The notes below the pieces were generated by a model that saw nothing but the letters and a program-made list of their open reading frames with translations, made no database searches and was not told the origin of the DNA. Positions 37,394-45,398 of a stretch of 64,000 nt of DNA are shown piece after piece. This DNA comes from an uncultured SAR116 cluster alpha proteobacterium. GTDB taxonomy: Bacteria; Pseudomonadota; Alphaproteobacteria; Puniceispirillales; Puniceispirillaceae. Position 1 is the stretch's first letter, and every line of letters starts with the position of its first letter. The position numbers and the translations under genes were made by a program. The stretch is from positions 1-64,000 of the forward strand of contig CABXZZ010000001.1 of assembly GCA_902516825.1 (NCBI GenBank). Reading direction: 5' to 3'.

Positions 37394-38686
37394 ATGAAAT
37401 ATTGTAAAAAATGTCTTTATCCCATTAATGCAAAACCTACAATTATTTTTGATGATGATGGAGTATGTAGTGGTTGTAGATATCATGAAAGCCGAGTTAA
37501 ACTTGAAATAGATTGGAAACAAAGAAAAATAATATTTGAGCAAATTATTGATGAGGCAAGAAAGCTCAAAAAGATACGCGGCAACTCTCACGACTGCATA
37601 GTGCCTGTTTCTGGTGGAAAGGACTCCCATTATCAGGTATGGCTTTTAAAAAAGAAATATGGGTTAAACCCGTTACTTGTCACTTTTAATCATGCGTTTA
37701 ACACTTCATCTGGACTTAGAAACTTAGAAAATTTGATTGAAAAATCTGGCTGCGATGCAATACGGTATTCAGCTGGTTTAGACTCAGTATATCGAATTAG
37801 CAGTTATATGTTGAAGGAAGTTGGTGATATTACATGGCATTATCATGCAGGAATAAGAACCTTTCCCTTTCAGATTGCAGTTAAATATAACATTCCTCTT
37901 GTGATTTGGGGGGAACATGGCTTTGCTGAACTAACCGGCATAGTATCTCTTGAAGATTTTGTTGAACACACCAGATGGACGCGCAAAGAGCATGACATGA
38001 GGGGATATGAGCCCGAGACATTAATTGGTAAAAATAACATTACCAGAGCAGATATAGCACCCTACATATATCCTTCTGAAGATGAAATAGAAAACACCGA
38101 AGTTCGAGGCATTTACTTGAGTAATTTTTTTGATTGGAATGCAAAATCACATGCTGAATTGATGATGAGGGAATGGCAGTTTTCTCCTATCACCTTCAAA
38201 AGGGATAGGACTTTTAATCTTTATTCAAAAATTGAAGATCATGCGAATGACGTTCATGATTACCTAAAATATCTAAAATTTGGATATGGCAGAGCGACTG
38301 ATGATGCATCTATGGAAATAAGACACGGAAGGCTTACTAGAGAAAAAGGAATTCAATTAGTACAAGAATATGATTCCAATGAGCCCTCAACGTTAGAGCA
38401 CTATTGCGATTTCTTGGAAATAACTAAAACTGATTTTTACAAAGTTGTAGAGAACCAACGTGACCCAGAAATCTGGCAAAAAAATAAATCTGGAGAATGG
38501 GAGGTTAGAGATGCTGTGTGGTTCAACACAAAAGCGCAGAAGAATAATAAAAAAGAAAATGAATCAACTGAAAACAGCACTTTTAGCGAAAAAAATCGTC
38601 AATTGTATTTTAATCCCAACCTCCCTCCTTTAAAATTTGGGGATAGAGCAGTTGATGAGGCTGACTTAAAGTTCAGGGCGTTATAA
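37394..38686 (+). CDS. pseA: N-acetyl sugar amidotransferase, WbpG/PseA family
   Basis: A 430-residue PP-loop enzyme. The N-terminus has two CxxC pairs ('YCKKCLYPI' and 'GVCSGCRYH'), a probable zinc site, followed by the ATP-binding 'CIVPVSGGKDSHYQ'. The family (WbpG in Pseudomonas O-antigen, PseA in Campylobacter) turns an N-acetyl group into an acetamidino group using ammonia from HisH/HisF partners, both present just upstream. The last about 55 residues are a polar tail. GGAG precedes the ATG. The stop overlaps the end of a convergent pseudogene by six bases. Confidence 0.82.
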   Translation: MKYCKKCLYPINAKPTIIFDDDGVCSGCRYHESRVKLEIDWKQRKIIFEQIIDEARKLKKIRGNSHDCIVPVSGGKDSHYQVWLLKKKYGLNPLLVTFNHAFNTSSGLRNLENLIEKSGCDAIRYSAGLDSVYRISSYMLKEVGDITWHYHAGIRTFPFQIAVKYNIPLVIWGEHGFAELTGIVSLEDFVEHTRWTRKEHDMRGYEPETLIGKNNITRADIAPYIYPSEDEIENTEVRGIYLSNFFDWNAKSHAELMMREWQFSPITFKRDRTFNLYSKIEDHANDVHDYLKYLKFGYGRATDDASMEIRHGRLTREKGIQLVQEYDSNEPSTLEHYCDFLEITKTDFYKVVENQRDPEIWQKNKSGEWEVRDAVWFNTKAQKNNKKENESTENSTFSEKNRQLYFNPNLPPLKFGDRAVDEADLKFRAL

Positions 38687-39644
38687 AGAATCAGTCTCTC
38701 GTTTAACTAAATTGGTTGAAAGCATTTTTAATTTTTTTTGAGCAATAAATTCTGAGTTACCGCTTCCAGTAATATCTTCGAAATTGGGGAATCGCGAAGA
38801 TAATGCCACGGAGCGGTAAATTTTCCTAACATTTTGTCTTTTTGCAAACCTTCTTAATCTCTTCGGGGTCTGAAATTTATTTTTGTCGTAATACCCAAGT
38901 ATATCACTCTTAGATACTTTAAGTCTCACAGGTGCCTGAGGTAAATTTTGAAGCATTACGCAAGAATCCACGCCAAGCATTTCCTGAAGTGTGATTCTAT
39001 CAATATCGAAAGATATGCCATAATCTTTAGAGGTCTTTTTGAACTTCTCAAATATTTCCTAAAAATTTGATGGCGAAATATTATCAATAAGAGTTTTGAA
39101 TTCTTTATTCACACTTTAATATTCCCTTGCTGCTGGAATAATATGGTCCTCTAATAGCCCACCGTTTACGTTAAAAACAGTAAATAAATGGCCACTTTTT
39201 TTTGTAACTCTTGAGAGCTCAGAAAAAGCACATTCTATTTGATAATAATTTGCAAGATTGAGCAAAACACCATGACAGCACACAAAATCAAATTCTTAAC
39301 CTTCAAAGGGAAAAGATATAACATTTACACTTTGAAATTTAATGCTACCTTCCGCCAATCCTTGTTTTTTTGCTTTTTCTCTTGCTATTGGGATGAGATC
39401 CTCCCCAAGGTCAACACCTGTCACTTTTGCGCCAAGATACTTAAATTTAATTGATAATTTTGCCCTGTCCCCGCAACCTGCATCCAATTGTTTCTTATTA
39501 GAAACAAAAAATTTTGTCTACCCCAAAATAATCAGGCTCAATCATAGACATGAACCTGTCCATAGCTATCTGATTTCCAGCGACTCTTTTATGCTGTTCA
39601 TAATAAATCTCACGAGTTTTTTCGTTTATTAGTTTTTCATTCAT
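38681..39644 (-). pseudogene. Decayed SAM-dependent methyltransferase
   Basis: Reading the minus strand from an ATG at 39644 gives 'MNEKLINEKTREIYYEQHK', then a break. Removing one base from the 6-base homopolymer at 39506-39511 restores the frame into 'LDAGCGDRAKLS' and 'GAKVTGVDLGEDLI', the SAM-binding motif I of class I methyltransferases. In-frame stops then occur at 39296-39298, 39116-39118 and 39059-39061, each followed by continuing sensible protein ('EFDFVCCHGVLLNLANYYQ', 'GYYDKNKFQTPKRLRRFA'). One frameshift and three stops over about 320 codons with otherwise good sequence indicate recent inactivation. It heads the minus-strand sugar-acid group. Confidence 0.85.
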
Positions 39645-39667
39645 CTAACTTTTCCTATGATGTCTCA

Positions 39668-40105
39668 TCATCCAATCCTAAATGAGGTTTGAATAGCTTT
39701 AAACTGTAATTTATTTAGGTTCGATTTTAATTTTTTATTCTCAAAAGGCACGTTAATATAAAAGTAATCTGGAATAATCGTTTTTACACTTTTCTCGGGT
39801 CGATAGTTATCTTTTATAAAATTTAAACACCAACTAATTAAATCTATATCTTGGTTTTGAACGTTAATGCCTATAGAGTTGTCGTCTTTTAAATATACTG
39901 AGCCAATAGGTTCTTCGCCATCTTTTATAATAAACCATGCTTTATAAGGGTTATTAATTACAAAATTCTTATGTTCAGTATAGCTTGGAACTTTGCTGTG
40001 ACTTATAAAAAATTCGCGACTTTTTAATAAATCGTATAAAACGTCAATATGATACTTAGAGCATGAGATCATCTCAGCAGAATAATTCCAATTCTTATCA
40101 GTCAT
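39668..40105 (-). CDS. GNAT-like acetyltransferase (possible PseH role)
   Basis: A 145-residue protein. 'HKNFVINNPYKAWFIIKDGE' followed by 'EPIGSVYLKDDNSIGINV' resembles the central strands of GNAT acetyltransferases such as those acting on sugar amines. The pathway from PseC to PseI needs an N-acetyltransferase (PseH), none other is seen in the window, and pseI is the next gene, so a PseH-like role is reasonable but unproven. The C-terminus is unusually Lys/Asn-rich. Confidence 0.5.
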   Translation of the reverse strand: MTDKNWNYSAEMISCSKYHIDVLYDLLKSREFFISHSKVPSYTEHKNFVINNPYKAWFIIKDGEEPIGSVYLKDDNSIGINVQNQDIDLISWCLNFIKDNYRPEKSVKTIIPDYFYINVPFENKKLKSNLNKLQFKAIQTSFRIG

Positions 40106-40175
40106 CTTTATTTAAATTTCCAAATTAGAAATCGGTAACAACAATGAATATTTAAATTATACATTTTGCTCTATA

Positions 40176-41225
40176 TCAGTCAAAATCATCTGCCGTAACC
40201 CTAAAACCTCTCTTAATATTGTTTTTCACTTTTTTACCCAAGACATTATAATAATATTTTGGTTCTAAGCCAAAACCGGGTCTGATTCTTCTTACATGCT
40301 CCTCCGTTATAACATCCCCTACCCTTAAATTTTCAACAAAGTATAGTGAGCGTCGAAAAATTTTATTTTCCTTTTCAAGTTTTGATCTGGAGCAGCTATT
40401 TTCTCCCAAAGCATGATATGTTTCATCTGTCTTAATGACTAACTCTCTCATTTCATCAGGTTCAAGAGAAAAACTACTGTCAACACCACCTTGATCTCTT
40501 GAGAGTGTAAAATGTTTTTCTATCAGAGATATACCTAATGCTGTTGCAGCTATTCCTGCGACTGTTCCCCTAGTATGGTCAGACAACCCAACATGTACAG
40601 AAAATTCTTTTTTTAACAAATTAATTCTAGCTAAGTTTGCTGACGATAGTGGGGTCGGATAGCTGCTTACGCAATGGAAAATAGCTAATTCTTTGCAACC
40701 ACCAGATTTAACTGTTTCAAGCGCCTCACCAATCTCTTCAAAAGTTGCCATTCCAGTTGAGATTAGCATGGGCTTTCCCTTTGACGCCACGTATGACAGC
40801 AATGGTAGGTCTGTTATTTCAAATGAAGCAATTTTATAAGCTGGAGTATTGAGCGTTTCTAATAAATCTACCGCAGTCTCGTCAAAGGGAGTAGAGAAAA
40901 TAGTAACACCAACTTTTTTTGCGTAACTAAATAATTTTTTGTGCCAAACATATGGTGTAAATGCCTCACCATATAATTCATATAGGGTTTTACCTTTCCA
41001 AATACCTTTTTGAATTTTAAAATCGTCAAGATTGCAATCTATTGTCATGGTATCAGGCGTGTATGTTTGAATTTTTACAGCATGAACTCCACAAGATTTA
41101 GCAGCCTTAATAGTCTCAAACGCTCTCTCGAGACTACCATTATGATTAGCTGATATTTCAGCAATCACAAATGGACTGTTGTCTGTCGAGATTGTATGTT
41201 TACCTATTTTTATCGGCTTAAGCAT
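40176..41225 (-). CDS. pseI: Pseudaminic acid synthase PseI
   Basis: A 349-residue NeuB-family synthase with PseI-type motifs: 'FVIAEISANHNGSLERAF', 'VKIQTYTPDTMTID', 'KIASFEITDLPLLSYV', 'GLSDHTRGTVAG' and 'EKHFTLSRDQGGVD', so both metal-binding His positions are kept, unlike the paralogue at 23674. A C-terminal SAF domain follows ('LRVGDVITEEHVRRIRPGFG'). It condenses the 2,4-diacetamido hexose with phosphoenolpyruvate to give pseudaminic acid. It overlaps the upstream formyltransferase gene by eight bases, hence one operon on the minus strand. Confidence 0.92.
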   Translation of the reverse strand: MLKPIKIGKHTISTDNSPFVIAEISANHNGSLERAFETIKAAKSCGVHAVKIQTYTPDTMTIDCNLDDFKIQKGIWKGKTLYELYGEAFTPYVWHKKLFSYAKKVGVTIFSTPFDETAVDLLETLNTPAYKIASFEITDLPLLSYVASKGKPMLISTGMATFEEIGEALETVKSGGCKELAIFHCVSSYPTPLSSANLARINLLKKEFSVHVGLSDHTRGTVAGIAATALGISLIEKHFTLSRDQGGVDSSFSLEPDEMRELVIKTDETYHALGENSCSRSKLEKENKIFRRSLYFVENLRVGDVITEEHVRRIRPGFGLEPKYYYNVLGKKVKNNIKRGFRVTADDFD

Positions 41226-41847
41226 TCCTGGAGTCCTTTGAGAGCTTTAAACGTGTTATCTCTTCGGAGATTATCGTATTCCAACCCATAAAATCTTTGG
41301 GGAGATCTGACTTTTTATGGATGGTACCGTGTTCCCTTTGCTCAAACGATTTCCATCTTAAATCAAGCATGTCATCAATATTTGCTATCAACATTTTCTC
41401 AATCTCTATTTTTAACCTCTGATGCGCTTTTAGAAAAGTAAACTTTTGTTCATCTATATCTATTTTTTTTCTAAAAATGATCGGCCCAGTATCTATTCCC
41501 GCATTCAATTCATGTATAGTGATGCCACATTTATTCTGGTCATAAAACGCCCAAAATATTGGGTGAGCACCCTTATTGTAGGGTAAAAATGACATGTGAA
41601 GATTAATAATTGGACACCCAATAGTCTTAATAATTTCACTGGACAATATATGCCTGTAACCAAAACTTATTGCTAAGTGATAATTGTCAAAACAAATATT
41701 ATTTTCACAATGCGTAACCTCATATCCCCTAACTTCAAGGTCTTTAATAAGTCTAGTAGAATTGGTATCGTAGCCAAGAAACAATATTTTGTTACTTTTA
41801 TTATAATGACTCGAAAAATTCATCTTACCAACATCTCGACGGTTCAT
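41218..41847 (-). CDS. Formyltransferase-family sugar-modifying enzyme
   Basis: A 209-residue protein with the core of the formyl-THF transferase fold: 'INLHMSFLPYNKGAHPIFWA' (Asn and His of the catalytic set) and 'HELNAGIDTGPII' (Asp). Such small stand-alone enzymes put formyl groups on amino sugars in surface polysaccharides and glycoproteins. Lying before pseI, it could make an N-formyl variant of the flagellar sugar acid. The start may be the ATG at 41847 or an internal one at 41823; neither has a strong ribosome site. Confidence 0.72.
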   Translation of the reverse strand: MNRRDVGKMNFSSHYNKSNKILFLGYDTNSTRLIKDLEVRGYEVTHCENNICFDNYHLAISFGYRHILSSEIIKTIGCPIINLHMSFLPYNKGAHPIFWAFYDQNKCGITIHELNAGIDTGPIIFRKKIDIDEQKFTFLKAHQRLKIEIEKMLIANIDDMLDLRWKSFEQREHGTIHKKSDLPKDFMGWNTIISEEITRLKLSKDSRNA

Positions 41848-42089
41848 TTTTTAAGATTATTAATATCAATTTTTAATTTATAAAAATTACAAAAAAATTT
41901 AGACTAATCCTAAGTAGAACAATTCTGCACATTTTGTGCCAATTAATAATTGAATTTCTAAACATCTGCATATGTATAAAATAAACTTCTTTATACATAA
42001 TTTTTGAAATGTTATGTTAAATTACAAAGTGTTTTTATCTCACAGAAGAAAGCTTGTGAAAATTTGAAAATTTATATTAGGTGTGATTA
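41848..42089. other. Non-coding divergent intergenic region
   Basis: Very A/T-rich spacer between the minus-strand sugar operon and the plus-strand gene at 42090. I see no convincing sigma54 or sigma28 site and no RNA gene; housekeeping promoters for both directions presumably lie here. Confidence 0.4.
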
Positions 42090-42575
42090 ATGTACTGCCC
42101 TCCGTGGATTTTTGATATTTGTGTTGCTCGAACAGCATCGGAATTTCTTTATTCTGAGCTCAGCCTCACCCCATTTGCAGCGAAATACTCCAAAGGACTT
42201 TCCTCGATATATGAGCCTATAGAACCTAACCAGATGGAGACACCAGCAGAGGGTTTGATAGCTTTTTTGGGAGAAATAGAGGCAGGGGAAAGTGCGGTTG
42301 ATTTTCTTAAATATTACACATATTTCAGACTATATTTTGAGACGAATAGTGTTATGCGAAAGCTGAAACCTCTTTTTGGAAACATTGAAGATCCTGTTAA
42401 AAATATGGATTACAATGAAGACAAAGCTTTTAAAAACTTTAAAGCCTTTATATTTTCTTTACGTTCTAATATAATTGAATTACCACCATCTGAATGGGCC
42501 TTGGAAAATGACGAAAATATACCTAAACTTCAAGCTATCATAGCGACAGAGGTTAACGTTTTAGACATATTTTAG
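42090..42575 (+). CDS. Protein of unknown function next to fliD
   Basis: A 161-residue soluble protein, helical by composition, starting 'MYCPPWIFDICVARTASEFL' with two early cysteines, a Glu/Ala-rich middle and an aromatic stretch 'LKYYTYFRLYFETNSVMRKL'. No signal peptide, membrane helix or known motif. AGGTG lies ahead of the ATG. It ends three bases from the end of the convergent fliD. Not recognised. Confidence 0.6.
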   Translation: MYCPPWIFDICVARTASEFLYSELSLTPFAAKYSKGLSSIYEPIEPNQMETPAEGLIAFLGEIEAGESAVDFLKYYTYFRLYFETNSVMRKLKPLFGNIEDPVKNMDYNEDKAFKNFKAFIFSLRSNIIELPPSEWALENDENIPKLQAIIATEVNVLDIF

Positions 42576-42578
42576 TTA

Positions 42579-45173
42579 CTACTTTTGCATAGATCCTTTC
42601 CAACCCTCCATCATATTTGTGATAGTTGTCTCGGTTGACTTTAAAGATGCTATAGCCGCCTCCATAGCTCCAAATTGGGCATTATATCTTTCTCTTAGCG
42701 TCTCCATTTTATTGTCAAGCTCCAAAAGGCTATTGCTATTATCGGTTAAATTGTCATTCAATGAAGCTATTTTCTCTTCAATATCACCTGAGGTAGATAA
42801 AACAGATGTTGCGAATGCAGAAATACTATCCATAAGCGACCTTCCAATATAGATATTGGTGTCATCGGCACCTGTACTTGTTGTAATTGAAAGACCAGAA
42901 GTATCTCCGCTAGCTGAGGTATAAATGCTTCCAGAATTTGCAAGTGTGGTATCCCCGATAGTGCCAACACCACTGTCATCAAGCATGAAAGAATAAACTC
43001 CTGCTGTGTAATCATCACCGAGCATCTGTGCAGACACTAAACTAGAACCAGCGGTCACTCTACTATTAAATAACGCTGAGTATTGGTCTTGGTTTTGCTC
43101 ATAATATTCTTTGAATGTATCAATATCCAGTGTGTAAGAGCCATCTTGCTCAGTTTTGAGACCAAAATATGCTAAATAAATAGAATTATCGTCGAAACCA
43201 TCTATACCTGCAGAAACCATTGATCTTAGTTGATTTTTCAGATAGTTGGCAACTGTGTCTCCGGCGAGAGGACCAGCTTCTACACCAAAACTACCTCTAT
43301 CTGTTAGTGTATCAATGCTAGAAATTATGGTATTTAGTTGGTCTACAAACAAAGACATAGCCAATAGCGCCGTATCAGTGTCGAATGAAGAAGAAAAAGA
43401 GGTTTGGGACGATGTAGTATCTTGGAGAGTTAGGGTGTATCCATCTATTAAGTCTGATATCGTATTTGATGCTCTGGTAACTGTAACACCGTCAATAGTT
43501 AAATTAGCATCAGAAGCCGTGACTGTTTCCGTAGTATCAAGGAAGCCAACATCTGCCAAACTCACATTTCCTGCAGAAGAGTTATAGGTGAGTGTAAGTG
43601 CATTTGTTCCAGCTGAAACAGTAAAATCCATATCACTATAGCCTGTCGCTGAAGTAATTGCCGTTACAACGGCAGCTAGGTCAGCTGGCGTTGAACTAAA
43701 TTCTACTGATAGCGAATTAGTACCATCGTGAAAAAATAATGTCTTTCCGTTAAGAGAACTTATTTCAGAACTAGTAAAGCCCGCAACTGATTGGACCTCC
43801 GCTGTAGAACTAGCTACTCCTTTGGTTGTTTGAGTAACGGCCAAAGCACTAGAAGGCAAAATGCTTACATCTGATAGCTCAACATCTCCATCTGAAGAAT
43901 TAAATGTTAAAGTTAAAGCATCTGTTCCAGCCGCAACAGTAAAATCCATATCACTATAGCCCGTCGCCGAAGTAATTGCTGTGACAACAGCAGCTAGGTC
44001 TGCTGGGGTTGAACTAAACTCTACTGACAGCGAGTTTGTGCCATCATGAAAAAATAAAGTTTTTCCATTAAGAGAGCTAAGGTCTGATGACGCAAAACCA
44101 GAGACTGACTGAACTTCTGCAGTATTACCTGTTACACCCTGTGTTGTTTGAGTCACTGTCATATCTTTGGCAGGATTATATGAATTTGAACCCTCGGTTT
44201 CATAATTCGTAAGGTAATACAACTGACTATCATCTGGACCGCCTGTTGACAAAATACTCACATCTGCAAGTTCAACGTTACCATCAGAGGAATTATAAGT
44301 AAGGGTAAGCGCATTAGAGCCCGCTGAAACAGCAAAGTCCATATCGCTGTAGCCTGTTGCGGAAGTAATAGCTGTAACCACAGCAGCAAGGTTTGCTGGT
44401 GTTGAACTAAAGTCTACAGATAACGAGTTTGTACCGTCGTTTAAAAATAATGTCCTTCCATTAAGAGAACTTAAGTCTGATGATGTGAACCCAGCAACTG
44501 ATTGAACCTCTGCTGTTGTATTTAAAACACCTGCTGTTGTTTGGCTGACTGTTTTACTAGTACCCATAGAAATTCGCATAGCGTTGCTTTCACCCTCCTG
44601 CGATTTTAGAACTAGGGCATAATTAGAGTCGGATTTTTTCATTATTGAAGCTGTTACACCCAAACCTGCTGCATTTATTGCAGACTTAACTTCTAAAAGG
44701 GTATCGGAGCCATTGCCAATAGAAACGGTCCCTCCTGTAGTATCACTATTTACGGTAAAACTTCCGCTGGCCCATGTTCCAAATTCAAAAGTTAAGGCAC
44801 CAGTTCCGACATTTGTTGTTTCAGATGCGAATCCGTCAAAAACCATAGTTTGTCCTGCAGCGAGTTGGCTTATCGACATAGTACTGCTGAATTCACCTGC
44901 TAAAGATGAATCAGATATTTCAAGGTCAAAATCACTGCTGATATTGGAAATAGTTAACCCTGTAACACCATCAAGCTGGGTTAAATTAGTGCTTAGTTCA
45001 GAAAAATTTTGTTTTAATGTTCCAAAACTTGAGATTGAGACCTCTATCTCTTCAGTTTTCTGTGTAATTAATGTTTCAGCGGGCGCCCGTTCCGCTTCGA
45101 CCAAAGAATCTATTATTTCTTTGGTATTCAAGCCGCTTCCTGCATTCAAAATATTTATGTAATCTGTCGTCAT
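42579..45173 (-). CDS. fliD: Giant filament cap protein FliD (864 aa)
   Basis: FliD is usually 400-550 residues. Canonical ends: N-terminus 'LNAGSGLNTKEIIDSLVEAE' with 'LITQKTEEIEVSISSFGTLK', C-terminus 'LDNKMETLRERYNAQFGAME' and 'STETTITNMMEGWKG'. A FliD_N-type domain is followed from about residue 206 to 545 by three tandem copies of a roughly 100-residue module, and then the FliD_C domain ('DGVTVTRASNTISDLIDGYT' onwards). The repeats account for most of the size increase. It caps the growing filament and would have to fold giant flagellins. Likely late promoter upstream at 45223-45253. Confidence 0.94.
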   Translation of the reverse strand: MTTDYINILNAGSGLNTKEIIDSLVEAERAPAETLITQKTEEIEVSISSFGTLKQNFSELSTNLTQLDGVTGLTISNISSDFDLEISDSSLAGEFSSTMSISQLAAGQTMVFDGFASETTNVGTGALTFEFGTWASGSFTVNSDTTGGTVSIGNGSDTLLEVKSAINAAGLGVTASIMKKSDSNYALVLKSQEGESNAMRISMGTSKTVSQTTAGVLNTTAEVQSVAGFTSSDLSSLNGRTLFLNDGTNSLSVDFSSTPANLAAVVTAITSATGYSDMDFAVSAGSNALTLTYNSSDGNVELADVSILSTGGPDDSQLYYLTNYETEGSNSYNPAKDMTVTQTTQGVTGNTAEVQSVSGFASSDLSSLNGKTLFFHDGTNSLSVEFSSTPADLAAVVTAITSATGYSDMDFTVAAGTDALTLTFNSSDGDVELSDVSILPSSALAVTQTTKGVASSTAEVQSVAGFTSSEISSLNGKTLFFHDGTNSLSVEFSSTPADLAAVVTAITSATGYSDMDFTVSAGTNALTLTYNSSAGNVSLADVGFLDTTETVTASDANLTIDGVTVTRASNTISDLIDGYTLTLQDTTSSQTSFSSSFDTDTALLAMSLFVDQLNTIISSIDTLTDRGSFGVEAGPLAGDTVANYLKNQLRSMVSAGIDGFDDNSIYLAYFGLKTEQDGSYTLDIDTFKEYYEQNQDQYSALFNSRVTAGSSLVSAQMLGDDYTAGVYSFMLDDSGVGTIGDTTLANSGSIYTSASGDTSGLSITTSTGADDTNIYIGRSLMDSISAFATSVLSTSGDIEEKIASLNDNLTDNSNSLLELDNKMETLRERYNAQFGAMEAAIASLKSTETTITNMMEGWKGSMQK
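43545..44560 (-). repeat. Three tandem ~100-residue modules in FliD
   Basis: Copies at about 44250-44560, 43860-44160 and 43545-43850. Each opens with a V-x-QTT-x-GV linker, then AEVQSV-GF-SS-SSLNG and ends near SIL/GFL. Copies 2 and 3 share a run of more than 35 identical residues, while their DNA differs at many third codon positions. The copy 1-2 spacer contains an extra 'YYLTNYETEGSNSYNPAKDM' segment. Confidence 0.9.
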
Positions 45174-45222
45174 TTCGAATTCTCATTCAAAGAATGTCTA
45201 AATTTAACATCTCATGTTTAAG

Positions 45223-45253
45223 ATAACGACAATCTAGTGCAAATTTTATGCCT
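45223..45253 (-). promoter_or_regulatory. Overlapping sigma28 and sigma54 candidates before fliD
   Basis: On the minus strand TAAAATTT (45248-45241), 10-base spacer and GTCGTTAT (45230-45223) form a sigma28-like site. The same stretch reads AGGCATAAAATTTGCA (45253-45238), a sigma54-like site with one -24 mismatch. The two could not be occupied at once. fliD starts about 50 bases downstream. Confidence 0.5.
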
Positions 45254-45398
45254 AAATGAATCCAAGATATTTTATAAAATAGAATTAACTTCTATGAAAA
45301 TAATTTAATTACAAAAAGTTTTGAGCACAGCGTGTTTATGGGTATGGTTAAAAAGATTTTTTTACGAATTTTTAGCAAAAAAGCGGGTGTTAGTGAAA

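Noticed and set aside
39239-39632. Plus-strand frames of 71 and 96 codons
   Set aside because: They are opposite the methyltransferase remnant, whose motif I on the minus strand explains the open reading.
44713-45162. Plus-strand open frame (149 codons) opposite fliD
   Set aside because: It is a shadow of the fliD N-terminal coding sequence, which is unmistakable on the minus strand.
45321-45398. Upstream TTG start for the ClC gene
   Set aside because: The extra 26 residues are Trp/Phe/Lys-rich without family resemblance; the ATG at 45399 gives a normal ClC N-terminus.
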